DNA of 64,000 bases, from contig OY782765.1 of NCBI GenBank assembly GCA_963678275.1, positions 5,518,001-5,582,000 of the forward strand, in the 5' to 3' direction. Shown here piece after piece: positions 26,079-35,772 of this stretch. Every line of letters starts with the position of its first letter. Positions within the stretch are counted from its first letter, which is position 1. The translations under genes and the position numbers were made by a program. This DNA is from G963677445 sp963678275. Its GTDB lineage: Bacteria; Bacteroidota; Ignavibacteria; Ignavibacteriales; Melioribacteraceae. The notes beneath the pieces were generated by a model, which was not told the origin of the DNA, did no database searches, and saw only the letters and a list, made by a program, of their open reading frames with translations.

Positions 26079-29000
26079 TTATTTTCTATTTACAATCTCT
26101 TTTATACGATTTATACTCAGGTTAAAACAATCCTTAAAATCATTCATCTTCTTTTCAACTATCTTAACTTTACCATCCGCTGAAAGTAATTCCAGTTCTT
26201 TTGACTGTTCACCAAGCATAAACGCGCCAAAATTATATGAAAGACCTTTGATGGTGTGAAAGAGTTTTCTCAGTTTATCGGCGTCATTATTCCCGATATA
26301 TTTTTCGATATCCGCGATATATTCGTTGATACTTTTTTCAGACATTTCCAGAATATTTTTGAAAAAGTCGCGGTCTTCCTCACTGCCGCTATAAAGATAC
26401 TGGTTGAGTATATCCATGTCGACAACTTTTTCATCATTCTCATTTCGTTCTTCCCGTGGTTCTTGTTCTTCCTCAGCAGATTCTTCGGGAACTTCATCAT
26501 CGGGCGAGTCATTTTTTTCATTCAAAATTGACTCATACTGCGCGGAAAGCATACTCCTGATTTTGTCAATGGTAACAGGTTTTGCCATGTAATCATCCAT
26601 ACCGACAGCGAGACACTTTTCACGGTCATCCTTTAAGGCGTTCGCTGTAAGGGCAACTATTTTCGGCCGGTTATCTTTCCACTTTTCAATTATTATTCTT
26701 GTCGCTTCATATCCATCCATAACAGGCATTTGAATATCCATAAAAATCAGGTCGTAATTAATGTTGCTTTCAAGATATTCAATAACCTCTTTTCCGGTGC
26801 CTGCCACATCAATGGTGTAGCCGAGTTTTTTAAGCACATGTACGATAAATTTCTGATTTACCGGGTTATCTTCGGCTACAAGAATTTTCAGCGGCAGATT
26901 TTCGGCAAAGTTATTATCGCCGGAAGGAAGCGACTTTTCTTTTCTGTAGAATTTTTTCGGTTCGCTATAGAATATATAATAGAGCACATCAAAAAGCTGT
27001 GACTGTTTGATCGGTTTTGTCAATTGAGCAGCGAGGTATTTATCGGCTTCACTTTTTTCCTCTTCCGAAAAGCTGAACGAAGTTACAAAAACGATAGGTA
27101 TACTTTTTTCGCCCAGTATGACGCTTATTTTTTTTGCCACTTCAATGCCATTCATTTCAGGCATCTGCATATCGAGCAGGATAAGATCATACTCATTTCC
27201 CTGCAGAATTTTTGAAACCGCGTTCACACCCGAGTCGGTGGTTTCAGGGAGCAATCCCCATTTTTCAGTAATGGTTTTAAAGATTTTAAGATTGGTGAGG
27301 TTGTCATCCACGATAAGAAGTTTTTTATTTTTCAGAATATCATAGTCATATTCTCTTACCGTCTTATCGGCAACTTTTATTACTTCAACAGTGAAATAAA
27401 ATGAAGAACCTTTTCCCTCCTCGCTCTTCACCCAGATATTTCCATTCATCAGCTCAACAATTCTTTTGCAGATCGCGAGTCCGAGTCCGGTGCCTCCGAA
27501 CTTTCTTGTTGTGGAGGAATCAATCTGCGAAAAAGGTTTAAACAAAGTGCCGAGCCGGTCTTCGGGAATCCCTATTCCGGTATCTCTTACCTGGATGAGC
27601 AGTTTAACCATATCATCATATTCATCCATTTTTTTGACATTAATAAACACCTCGCCAAAAAAGGTGAATTTAACGGCGTTACTTATCAGGTTAACGAGCA
27701 CCTGTCTTAAACGTGAAATATCTCCCTGGATAACTTCGGGGACATTTTCATCGATAAGATAAGCCAGCTCTATACTTTTTTTCTCGGCCTGGCCCGCGAG
27801 CAGATCAATGGCTTCTTCGATACACTGGTTGAGCTGGAAGGGGGCTTCTTCGAGGTCCATTTTGCCCGCTTCAATTTTTGAATAATCGAGAATATCACTT
27901 ATGAGTGTCTGGAGCGCCTCGCCGCTTGTGCGGATAATATCGAGATACTCTTTCTGTTCGCGCGAAAGTTCGGTTTCGGCCAGCAGACTTGTCATCCCGA
28001 TAACGCCGTTGAGGGGAGTTCTGATTTCATGGCTCATTGTGGCGAGGAATTCAGATTTTGCGCGTGAACCTGCTTCAGCCGCGTCTTTAGCCTTTCTGAG
28101 TTCGGCTTCCTGTCTTTTTTTAACCGATATATCCTCCACCATCGCTATTCCGAATAGCGGAGAATTTTCATTATCTCTTACCATGGAATATGTGAGCCGT
28201 CCCCAGATGACCTCATCATTTTCTTTTACAAATCTTTTTTCAAGCTGATAGCTGTCTCTTTCGCCTGATAACAGTTCCTTATAATAGAGGCCGTCATTCC
28301 CGACATCTTCAGAGTGAATAAAATCGGTAAAAAGCCTCCCTGTAAAATCTTCCGGCTCATAACCGAGCATATTTACAAATATTGGGTTGACCTTGGATAT
28401 TTTGCCTTCAACATCAACAATAAGAATTCCAATCGCTGATTCTTCAAATAGTGAGCGAAATTGTGTTTCACTTTGTCTCAGCGCCTGCTGCGCTTCAAAA
28501 TTAAGAGTAATATCTTTTGTGGTTGATAATATACGTTTGATAACCCCGTTATTTTCCCTGAAAGGCTGCGACCAGGTTTCTATCCAGATATATCCGCGCG
28601 ATTTGTGCCTTACCTTATACTGAACAATATTCTCCTCTGTCCGGTCAATTTCATCCCTGGTAAGTTTTCCTTTTATAACTTTTTTATCAAGAATATCAAG
28701 TATTTCGGAGGTTTGTTTTCCCTTTACTTCTTCGGCAGTCATTCCGGTAATGTCGTGAATACTTGGCGAAGCGTATAAAAATCTTCCTTCCGGATCATGA
28801 AGGCAGATAATATCTTTCATATTTTCGGTAATAAAACGGAGTCTTTCTTCACTGTCCTTCAGTCCCTGCTGAGCGGTAAACTTATCGGTGATATCTTTTG
28901 CCACCCCGATAGCGCCTGAAATTTCACCAGCTTCATAAATAGGTTTGGCGTTGATCTCAAGTATATGAATATTGCCCTGCTTATCGATGAAAGAAATATT

Positions 29001-30191
29001 GGATATCTCAGGTTCAAGACCCTCCTTTACTTTTTCAATAATCTCTTTCATCAATTGTTTATCATCTTCACTATCTCTGATGAATTTATAAATATCGGAA
29101 CGAAATTCTCTGTCGCTGTAATCGAGCACTGTTTTAACCGAAGGAGTAACGAAATTTATTTTTCCCTCAAGGTCGTGCCGATAAACAAAATTATTTGAGT
29201 GGGTCAATAAAAGCTGCTGCTGATCAACCAGTTCGGCCAGCTCTTTCTGGTTTGTGGCAAGTTCTGAAAAAGCAGTGTTTCTCTGTTTAACTATAACCCA
29301 GAAAACTGTAACAATAAGCGCGATACTTAAAATAAGAAATGAAATAATAACAGTAAAATTGGAATTTATGGAGGTAAGGAGAGTGCTTTCATCGGCTGAA
29401 AAGAGAAGGCCAAAATTTCCGGTAAATATTTTAACCGGGTAATAAACCGATATCACATCAATTTCTTCGCCCGAACTGTTAATAAAATGCTCAAGCTGAC
29501 CTTCAAAACCATGGCCTGTCTGCGATACAATTATTGAGAAAGATTTTTGAGGTATATCAGGCGCGATATCAACATATTTTGAGCCCAGGTAAGTAGTCTC
29601 AATCATTTTGCCATCCATATCGAACAATATTTCCCAGGTTTCCGGCCCGATATAAATATTTCTGAATTGCTCCCTGATAAATCTTGAAAGATTCATGTGA
29701 ACAATTATATTACCCCAGATTTCTCCTTTGCTGTCATAGATCGAATAATGGATATTGAATGAACTGCCATTCCAGAATATATTTCTTGTAACAAAATTTT
29801 CAGAGTTACTTTTTATACCGGATATTCTGAAAGAATAATAATTAAAATTATCCTTGCTTATCAAAACGGACTTATTTTTGCCATTAATTCTAATCGAATC
29901 GATCATTTCCTGGAATTTAGCGTAGAACCTTCTTAACCGGGTTTTTGTGATCTGTCTCGAATTAAGATTTTTAAAGAAATTATCCCAGTTTTCCGATTCA
30001 ATTATATAGCGCAGATCATTTTCAAAAGATTCAGACTGCTGATGAAGATTAGCGCTGCATATCTTAACCTGGTTAAACATCAGATCAACCTGGCTGTCTG
30101 TTTCATATCCTAAAATAGTGATATAGTTATACCAGCTAAGCGCCAGGAGACTTGATATAACTATCGCTATTAATGTATATATTTTTTTCAT
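26079..30191 (-). CDS. Hybrid sensor histidine kinase: 3 PAS, HisKA, HATPase, 2 receiver and HPt domains
   Basis: 1370-residue membrane kinase. TM1 at about 7-25, an extracytoplasmic sensor region of about 250 residues with no domain I recognise, TM2 at about 280-302. Three PAS domains follow, with YSDREF, GMTAEEVKGK and GYEPEDFTGR. HisKA has FLATMSHEIRTPLNGVIGM, the phospho-acceptor His. HATPase has the N box NLISNAVKFT, DTGIGIP and GGTGLGLAI. Receiver 1 has the Asp in LILLDMQMPEMNG, receiver 2 in LIFMDIQMPVMDG. C-terminal HPt His in LRKLFHTIKGLSYNFGA. A complete phosphorelay of the BarA/EvgS layout. No DNA-binding partner is adjacent. Its stop is 2 bases from the start of 25096-26076. Confidence 0.93.
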   Translation of the reverse strand: MKKIYTLIAIVISSLLALSWYNYITILGYETDSQVDLMFNQVKICSANLHQQSESFENDLRYIIESENWDNFFKNLNSRQITKTRLRRFYAKFQEMIDSIRINGKNKSVLISKDNFNYYSFRISGIKSNSENFVTRNIFWNGSSFNIHYSIYDSKGEIWGNIIVHMNLSRFIREQFRNIYIGPETWEILFDMDGKMIETTYLGSKYVDIAPDIPQKSFSIIVSQTGHGFEGQLEHFINSSGEEIDVISVYYPVKIFTGNFGLLFSADESTLLTSINSNFTVIISFLILSIALIVTVFWVIVKQRNTAFSELATNQKELAELVDQQQLLLTHSNNFVYRHDLEGKINFVTPSVKTVLDYSDREFRSDIYKFIRDSEDDKQLMKEIIEKVKEGLEPEISNISFIDKQGNIHILEINAKPIYEAGEISGAIGVAKDITDKFTAQQGLKDSEERLRFITENMKDIICLHDPEGRFLYASPSIHDITGMTAEEVKGKQTSEILDILDKKVIKGKLTRDEIDRTEENIVQYKVRHKSRGYIWIETWSQPFRENNGVIKRILSTTKDITLNFEAQQALRQSETQFRSLFEESAIGILIVDVEGKISKVNPIFVNMLGYEPEDFTGRLFTDFIHSEDVGNDGLYYKELLSGERDSYQLEKRFVKENDEVIWGRLTYSMVRDNENSPLFGIAMVEDISVKKRQEAELRKAKDAAEAGSRAKSEFLATMSHEIRTPLNGVIGMTSLLAETELSREQKEYLDIIRTSGEALQTLISDILDYSKIEAGKMDLEEAPFQLNQCIEEAIDLLAGQAEKKSIELAYLIDENVPEVIQGDISRLRQVLVNLISNAVKFTFFGEVFINVKKMDEYDDMVKLLIQVRDTGIGIPEDRLGTLFKPFSQIDSSTTRKFGGTGLGLAICKRIVELMNGNIWVKSEEGKGSSFYFTVEVIKVADKTVREYDYDILKNKKLLIVDDNLTNLKIFKTITEKWGLLPETTDSGVNAVSKILQGNEYDLILLDMQMPEMNGIEVAKKISVILGEKSIPIVFVTSFSFSEEEKSEADKYLAAQLTKPIKQSQLFDVLYYIFYSEPKKFYRKEKSLPSGDNNFAENLPLKILVAEDNPVNQKFIVHVLKKLGYTIDVAGTGKEVIEYLESNINYDLIFMDIQMPVMDGYEATRIIIEKWKDNRPKIVALTANALKDDREKCLAVGMDDYMAKPVTIDKIRSMLSAQYESILNEKNDSPDDEVPEESAEEEQEPREERNENDEKVVDMDILNQYLYSGSEEDRDFFKNILEMSEKSINEYIADIEKYIGNNDADKLRKLFHTIKGLSYNFGAFMLGEQSKELELLSADGKVKIVEKKMNDFKDCFNLSINRIKEIVNRK

Positions 30192-30242
30192 GGTGGCAGT
30201 CCGTTTTGTTTTCAGGATTTATCCATGAAGCTGTTAAAAGAA

Positions 30243-31025
30243 TTATTCTGTTCTGAAATTTGGTTTTCTTTTTTCGAGAAATGCCGAAGTGCCCTCGGCA
30301 AAATCCCTGGTGCTGCAACAGACTCCAAACAACGACGCTTCGTAATCGAGTCCGCTTCTGCCTGTCATTTCATCCGCCGCTAAAACGGCGTCGAGGGCGT
30401 ATCTGACCGCGAGCTGTGCTTTTGAAGCGATTTTGCCTGCTGTTTCGAGGGCTTTTTCCATCAGTTCATCCGCCTCGAATACGTTGTTTACAATGCCAAT
30501 TTCTTTTGCTTCATCCGCTCGGATGGCGTCACCTGTCAGGATAAGCTCCATAGCTTTACCCCGGTTAACTAAGCGGGTAAGCCGCTGTGTTCCCCCGTAC
30601 CCCGGAATAATTCCAAGATTAACTTCAGGCTGACCGAACTTCGCGTTTTTCGACGCGAATCTTATATGACCTGAAAGGGCAAGTTCACAGCCCCCTCCGA
30701 GGGCGTAACCGTTTACAGCTATAATTACCGGTTTGCCAAGATATTCAATATTATTGAAAACCTGCTGTCCAAATTCCGAAAAGATTTTGCCATCGCTGCC
30801 ATTCAGAGTATTAAGTTCTTTTATATCCGCTCCCGCCGCGAATGCTTTTTCACCCGCTCCGGTAATAATAACAACAGATATCGCTGAATCGGATTTCACT
30901 TTATCCAAAGCGCTGTTTAATTCGGAAAGGAGCCTGTGATTAAGCGCGTTTAATTTATCAGGTCGGTTAAGGGTGATAATAGCAATATTATTCCTGACTT
31001 CAAATAATATAGTTTCAAAGTCCAT
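30243..31025 (-). CDS. Enoyl-CoA hydratase/isomerase family protein (crotonase)
   Basis: 260 residues, full crotonase fold. CoA-pocket motif AAGADIKELN; oxyanion-hole region GYALGGGCELALSGHIRFA; both catalytic Glu positions of true hydratases are present (GGGCELAL and GQPEVNLGIIPGYGGTQRL). Likely hydrates short-chain 2-enoyl-CoA in fatty-acid oxidation or butyrate metabolism. Ribosome site AAGGAGG lies close before the ATG. Ten bases separate it from the gene upstream. Confidence 0.9.
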   Translation of the reverse strand: MDFETILFEVRNNIAIITLNRPDKLNALNHRLLSELNSALDKVKSDSAISVVIITGAGEKAFAAGADIKELNTLNGSDGKIFSEFGQQVFNNIEYLGKPVIIAVNGYALGGGCELALSGHIRFASKNAKFGQPEVNLGIIPGYGGTQRLTRLVNRGKAMELILTGDAIRADEAKEIGIVNNVFEADELMEKALETAGKIASKAQLAVRYALDAVLAADEMTGRSGLDYEASLFGVCCSTRDFAEGTSAFLEKRKPNFRTE

Positions 31026-31035
31026 ATATGCCTCC

Positions 31036-31623
31036 TTAAAAAATCACATAAATTGGAACCGTTATCTTCATATTAAAAGAAAGATACTGGTTTTTCTCAA
31101 AATAATTATAATAACCGGTAATATCCAGCAAAAACATGGACAGCCCGGCTCCAACGTGTAAACCGGCTTTAGTATTGTCTTCAAAAAAATCAGCTCTGCC
31201 GCTGCCCGATTTAAACTGATGAAGTTTTTCAAGATAAGCAAATGAAATTCCACCTTCAACTACCGGCATAACAATTACAATATTTTCCATCACAGGTTTG
31301 AAATAATGTCTTACTCCCGCTTTAAATGTAATAAGATCACTTGATACTGTTGAATAATCGGATGAAGCATATAAATCTTTGTTCCCGGCAAAATGATGGT
31401 AGCCGGTCCGGAAATAAACAAAGAGCGGGAATACCAAATTATCGGTATATGAGAAGGAAAAATCGAAGCCGATGCCAAAATTATGACTATCTGAAAAAAG
31501 ACCTACGGGCAGATCAGTCTCGATTCCCGCGGATAAAAATCCTCCCCTCGCTCCCCCGGGATCATATTGCTGGGAAAAAAGTGAGGCGGAACAGATTAAA
31601 ATAATCAGTATAATTTTTTTCAT
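31036..31623 (-). CDS. Small outer-membrane beta-barrel-like protein
   Basis: 195 residues with a signal peptide (MKKIILIILICSASLFS) and alternating hydrophobic/polar strands with many aromatics (FDFSFSYTDNLVFPLFVYFR, TFKAGVRHYFKP) ending in VPIYVIF. Looks like an 8-strand barrel of the OmpW/OmpX size class, but I do not recognise the family. Part of the minus-strand run from mtaB to the crotonase. Confidence 0.65.
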   Translation of the reverse strand: MKKIILIILICSASLFSQQYDPGGARGGFLSAGIETDLPVGLFSDSHNFGIGFDFSFSYTDNLVFPLFVYFRTGYHHFAGNKDLYASSDYSTVSSDLITFKAGVRHYFKPVMENIVIVMPVVEGGISFAYLEKLHQFKSGSGRADFFEDNTKAGLHVGAGLSMFLLDITGYYNYFEKNQYLSFNMKITVPIYVIF

Positions 31624-31629
31624 ATTTTT

Positions 31630-32088
31630 TTACTCAGTTAATAAACCGGCGCCGATACCATGTTCATGCACAAGCATACCGCCATAAAAAGATGTCATAA
31701 TAATAAAGGCCGCTACTATTATTCCGGCAGTGAGGAAAAACCATCGCAGGCTGCCAACTTCTCCTTTTCTTTTTATCAGGATAAAAAGGCGGAATCCGGC
31801 GATAAAAAAGAGAAACCAGGCGCTCAGATTCGCAATCTCTTCATGCAGTTCAATCTGATCATGAAATTTACCCGCGATAGCGGAAGGTAATAAAGTTTCA
31901 GTTGAATTTCCCGAAAGCAAAGCGAGGATCATAGCGGGAACAACCAGCAGCAGAAGCGCCTGAACAATATAGTCAAAATCCTTTGATTTATAAAAAAAGG
32001 AAACAAATTCGAAGAGCAGATAAACCAAAAAAAGGGCCACAGGAAAATGGACAAAAAATGGATGAAGTTCAGCAATATAATCCATCAT
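31630..32088 (-). CDS. DUF2231 membrane protein
   Basis: 152 residues with four hydrophobic segments and the family hallmark ELHPFFVHFPVALFLVYLLF near the N terminus; later IELHEEIANLSAWFLFFIAG and VHEHGIGAG. DUF2231 proteins are inner-membrane proteins of unknown function, some linked to cytochrome or cupredoxin genes; no such partner is seen here. Confidence 0.85.
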   Translation of the reverse strand: MMDYIAELHPFFVHFPVALFLVYLLFEFVSFFYKSKDFDYIVQALLLLVVPAMILALLSGNSTETLLPSAIAGKFHDQIELHEEIANLSAWFLFFIAGFRLFILIKRKGEVGSLRWFFLTAGIIVAAFIIMTSFYGGMLVHEHGIGAGLLTE

Positions 32089-32100
32089 ACCCTCCGGAAT

Positions 32101-32844
32101 TTAACCGCATAATACACTTCCTCCATTGACATTGAGTATTTCACCATTAATATGCCTGGCTAATTCAGAGGTGAGAAACATTACAGGGCCGGCAATATCT
32201 TCAGCATTGGCCACACGTTTCAGAGGAATTGAAAGCCGGACAGAATCGTAATACGCGGGATCTCTGAAAACATCGCTGGTCATGTCGGTTTCAACCCACC
32301 CGGGGGCTACGGCATTTACATTAATGTTATATGGTCCGAGTTCGGCAGCGAGAGATTTCGTAAAGGAATTAACAGCCCCTTTTGAGGCCGCGTAATTAGA
32401 ATAAAAAGCTTCTCCCCGCTGAGCCGCTGTTGAACTTATATTCACTATCTTTCCGTAATTCTGTTTTTTCATTACAGGAACAATCTGTTTGGTGAGAAAG
32501 AATAAACCGTCCAGATTTAAAGACATAGTCTCTTTCCACAAGTTGTGGTCCATTGTCTCTATATCGGAACCTTTCCAGATTCCGGCATTATTTATTAATA
32601 TATCTATATGTCCAAGTCTGTTTATCAGCCTGTCGGTAAGTTTGTTTACTTCATTTTCTATTCTTAAATCGCACTGAAAAGGAAATATACTCCCGCCGTT
32701 TTCAATATTATAAAATTGAGGAGTCTCATTAAGATAAACCACGGCTACATCCGCGCCCGCGCGGGCCAGCATTTCGGCACAGGCTTTTCCTATCCCTCTC
32801 GAACCACCTGTAACTATTGCTGTTTTTCCGGAAAAATCGAACAT
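32101..32844 (-). CDS. SDR-family oxidoreductase, FabG-like
   Basis: 247-residue classical short-chain dehydrogenase. Cofactor motif TGGSRGIGKACAEML, NNAG in LINNAGIW, catalytic Ser in VNISSTAAQRG and Tyr-x-x-x-Lys in YSNYAASKGAVNSF, C-terminal HINGEILNVNGGSVLCG. This is the size and layout of 3-oxoacyl-ACP reductase, but many SDRs share it, so the substrate is not certain. Its start codon overlaps the truA stop (TGATG), so the two are translationally coupled. Confidence 0.85.
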   Translation of the reverse strand: MFDFSGKTAIVTGGSRGIGKACAEMLARAGADVAVVYLNETPQFYNIENGGSIFPFQCDLRIENEVNKLTDRLINRLGHIDILINNAGIWKGSDIETMDHNLWKETMSLNLDGLFFLTKQIVPVMKKQNYGKIVNISSTAAQRGEAFYSNYAASKGAVNSFTKSLAAELGPYNINVNAVAPGWVETDMTSDVFRDPAYYDSVRLSIPLKRVANAEDIAGPVMFLTSELARHINGEILNVNGGSVLCG

Positions 32845-33584
32845 CAGTACCTCACTTTATATAAAAATAATCCTTTTGCCGGAGCTGCCATAGCCGCTTT
32901 TTCACGGTCGCGCGCTTCAATTATCTCTGAAATATAGTCTTTATCCAGATTTTTTCTTACAGTATATATTAATGTTCCTATAATAGCTCGAACCATACCG
33001 TGCAAAAACCGGTCAGCCTGAATATAAAAAATAGTCAGATCGCCACTTTTTCTCCACCAAATATCAGTAATTTCACAAACTTTGTTGGGTGTATCACTAT
33101 TTTTTTTCGCGAAAGATGTAAAATCTTCTTTTTTCCGGAAAATATTGGAAAGTTCATTAAGCCTTGAAATATCGATAGATTTTATTTGAGGCCGGCGCCA
33201 GGAATATCTTTGATAAAAGGGAGATTTTTTTTCGCTAAAAAAATAGATGTAACTTCGTTTTTTCGCGCTGAAGCGGGCATTAAAATCGGCAGAGGTTTTG
33301 TCAAGGTTTCTGACAGCGATTGAATCGGGGAGAAGGGCGTTTATCCCCTGTATGGTCCGGTAGATATTGAGGTCATGCGCAGAGAAAAAATTCGCGGTCT
33401 GTCCGAGAGCGTGAACTCCCGAATCGGTCCGCCCCGAACCTGTGAGTGTTATTTTCTGCCGGGTAACAGTTTCAATTGCCTCTTTTACTCTTTGCTGGAC
33501 TGAATCGGCATTTTTCTGGATTTGCCATCCTGAAAAATCGGTTCCGTCATACTGGATCAGCAATTTATAATTAATGGCGTCCAT
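32844..33584 (-). CDS. truA: tRNA pseudouridine(38-40) synthase TruA
   Basis: 246 residues. Motifs QYDGTDFSGWQIQ at the N terminus and the catalytic Asp in GSGRTDSGVHALGQTANF; C-terminal HGMVRAIIGTLIYTVRK is typical. Modifies uridines 38-40 of tRNA anticodon arms. Length is normal. Overlaps the SDR gene by one base. Confidence 0.95.
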   Translation of the reverse strand: MDAINYKLLIQYDGTDFSGWQIQKNADSVQQRVKEAIETVTRQKITLTGSGRTDSGVHALGQTANFFSAHDLNIYRTIQGINALLPDSIAVRNLDKTSADFNARFSAKKRSYIYFFSEKKSPFYQRYSWRRPQIKSIDISRLNELSNIFRKKEDFTSFAKKNSDTPNKVCEITDIWWRKSGDLTIFYIQADRFLHGMVRAIIGTLIYTVRKNLDKDYISEIIEARDREKAAMAAPAKGLFLYKVRY

Positions 33585-33613
33585 GCCGGTCAGTCCCGCT
33601 TAAATATGTATAA

Positions 33614-34345
33614 CTAAAATGGAGTTGTAACTGTAAAATTTATCTTATTTGGCTGAAGCAATTCATTTGAATAACCGACAGACATATACCAGCCGAGATC
33701 GGTTGATTGTTTTTTATTATATGCCGATACAAGTCTTACAGCGTTTATGGCGCTTACCAGTCTGTTAAGTATAAGCGCTCCCACAGCGAAGCGGATGTTA
33801 TTATAAGCCCGTTCGCTGGAGGTCCAGGTATTTCTGTATTCCTTTCTCGCTGAATTGTCAGTCCATTTCCAGTAATGGGTTTCCACATTATAGGTGTTTT
33901 CAAAGTCCCTGTTCAGTTCCTGGACCCGGTTATAATCATAAACATCTTCATAAAGCCCGATGTTGGCAAAATAATCGGCGTCCTTACCGTCGAGACTGAC
34001 ATCCCCGGATGATTTCGCGAACGCCCGGTAGTTATCTTCCTGCCAGTTTCCATAAGCATTAAAGCCGGCGAAAAATCCCCAGAATACAGCGTCAGCCATA
34101 GTAAAATATTTACCTGAAGACCACGAATCGGCATATAACTCTCCCATTCCGGGCAACAGCAACGAATATATAATGGCCATACCGGCGCTTTTTTTACCAG
34201 CGTCACTTTTCTGTTGGGGGAAAAGCCGCAGATTAACACTCAAAGGTTCTTCCGTAAAACTGTCAACGCTGTCAACCAGTGAAATGCTGTTCTGACCCTG
34301 GATTATTATCGCAGTCAGCAGGAACATGCTAAGTATCTTTTTCAT
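33614..34345 (-). CDS. DUF5683-like membrane-associated protein
   Basis: 243 residues with a signal peptide (MFLLTAIIIQGQN). Contains IIYSLLLPGMGELYADSWSSG and two further hydrophobic stretches, a pattern seen in DUF5683-type proteins of the Bacteroidota/Ignavibacteria. Function unknown. It follows mtaB by 3 bp and precedes truA by 29 bp, so it is probably in the same transcript. Confidence 0.65.
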   Translation of the reverse strand: MKKILSMFLLTAIIIQGQNSISLVDSVDSFTEEPLSVNLRLFPQQKSDAGKKSAGMAIIYSLLLPGMGELYADSWSSGKYFTMADAVFWGFFAGFNAYGNWQEDNYRAFAKSSGDVSLDGKDADYFANIGLYEDVYDYNRVQELNRDFENTYNVETHYWKWTDNSARKEYRNTWTSSERAYNNIRFAVGALILNRLVSAINAVRLVSAYNKKQSTDLGWYMSVGYSNELLQPNKINFTVTTPF

Positions 34346-34348
34346 AAA

Positions 34349-35689
34349 CTATCCGGCAATATTTTTCCTAAAATTATTTTGCTGAAAACTGGCTGTACAA
34401 ATATCGTGATGTACACCGGTAATTTCAACTTTAACAAGTTTATTAATAAGCCCAGGTTCATAGGGATGTTCAATACGGACGTAATTGGAGGAAAAACCCC
34501 TGGTAAATCCATCCTTTTCTTCATTTTCAAAGAGTGTTTCAAGCTTTTTGCCTTTCATTTCACGGTAAAATGCCGTCCGTTTTTTTTCACTTAGAATTCT
34601 GAGCATATTGTTTCTTTTTTTTCTTTCCGCTGTTTCAACCTGTTGCTTCATTGAGGCCGCGGGTGTGTTATCTCTTTCGGAATAACTGAAAACATGCAGA
34701 TAACTGAAAGGAATATCCCTGAGGAAATCGTAAGTTTCATTAAAATGCTTTTCCGTTTCCCCCGGAAAACCGGTTATTACATCAATGCCGATTCCGGAAA
34801 AGGGGATAAGTTCCTTAATCTTTTTTATTCTTTCTTCAAAATGTTTCCTGTTGTATCGTCGTTTCATGGCCGCAAGAATTTCGGGGCTTCCGCTTTGCAG
34901 TGGTATATGAAAATGAGAGCATATTTTGGAATTTGAAGCGGCCAGCTCAATTATTTCATCTGTAAGCAGATTTGGTTCTATCGAGCTGATTCTTATCCTG
35001 AATTCTCCCGGAACAGCGATCATCTTTTTGAGGGTTTCATAAAGGCTGGTATTATATCCTTTGCCATAATCACCAACATTAACACCGGTGAGAATAATTT
35101 CCTTATAGCCTTTGGCGAGAGTTTCCTCCAGACGTGGAACAACTTCATCGGGGGGCATGCTTCGGCTTCCCCCCCTGGCGAGAGGAATAGTGCAAAAGGT
35201 GCATTTATAATCGCAGCCGTCCTGTATTTTGAAAAATGCTCTTGTCCGTTCATCCCCGGCGGCAGATGATGAAAAATGGAAACTGTTTCTCTCCTCTTCT
35301 GCGTCAATATGAATACAGGAAGGGGATGACTTGCTGAAATCGGGCAGGTAATTAAAGATATTAAATTTGGCGTTGCTGCCAAGCACAGCGTCAACACCTT
35401 CAATCGAAGCTATTTCTTCCGATCGCAGCTGCGCGTAACAACCGGTCACTATAACATAAGCATCGGGATTATTCCTGAGAGCCCTGCGCACAATCTGCCT
35501 GCATTCACGGTCGGCATTGGCCGTAACAGTGCATGTGTTAATAACATATACATCCGCTTTATCGGCAAAATCGACAATATCAAAACCGCGGCCGATAAAT
35601 TCTTTGCCCATTTCAGATGTTTCGGCATAATTCAGTTTACAACCGAGTGTATAAAATGCTGCGCTGGAAATCTTACTCTCCTTTCTCAT
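34349..35689 (-). CDS. mtaB: tRNA t6A37 methylthiotransferase MtaB
   Basis: 446 residues. N-terminal UPF0004 domain with the three cluster cysteines in TLGCKLNYAE, VINTCTVTANADREC and IVTGCYAQL; radical-SAM CxxxCxxC in DGCDYKCTFCTIPLARGG; C-terminal TRAM-like region. The LGCKLN start and overall length fit MtaB rather than MiaB or RimO. Converts t6A37 to ms2t6A37 in tRNA. The ATG at 35689 has no ribosome site before it and abuts the rpsA terminator T-run; an AAAGGAG lies just inside the frame, so a later non-ATG start cannot be excluded. Confidence 0.9.
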   Translation of the reverse strand: MRKESKISSAAFYTLGCKLNYAETSEMGKEFIGRGFDIVDFADKADVYVINTCTVTANADRECRQIVRRALRNNPDAYVIVTGCYAQLRSEEIASIEGVDAVLGSNAKFNIFNYLPDFSKSSPSCIHIDAEEERNSFHFSSSAAGDERTRAFFKIQDGCDYKCTFCTIPLARGGSRSMPPDEVVPRLEETLAKGYKEIILTGVNVGDYGKGYNTSLYETLKKMIAVPGEFRIRISSIEPNLLTDEIIELAASNSKICSHFHIPLQSGSPEILAAMKRRYNRKHFEERIKKIKELIPFSGIGIDVITGFPGETEKHFNETYDFLRDIPFSYLHVFSYSERDNTPAASMKQQVETAERKKRNNMLRILSEKKRTAFYREMKGKKLETLFENEEKDGFTRGFSSNYVRIEHPYEPGLINKLVKVEITGVHHDICTASFQQNNFRKNIAG

Positions 35690-35697
35690 AATAAAAA

Positions 35698-35746
35698 GGG
35701 ACTGTAAATATCAAAACTATAAAAAAATTCTGATAAATACAGTCCC
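35698..35746 (-). terminator. Terminator between rpsA and mtaB
   Basis: Perfect 9-base arms GGGACTGTA and TACAGTCCC with a long A/T loop, followed on the minus strand by TTTTTATT. It lies 27 bp after the rpsA stop. The long loop is unusual. Confidence 0.7.
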
Positions 35747-35772
35747 AAAAAAAATGTTCTGTCTATAGAAAT

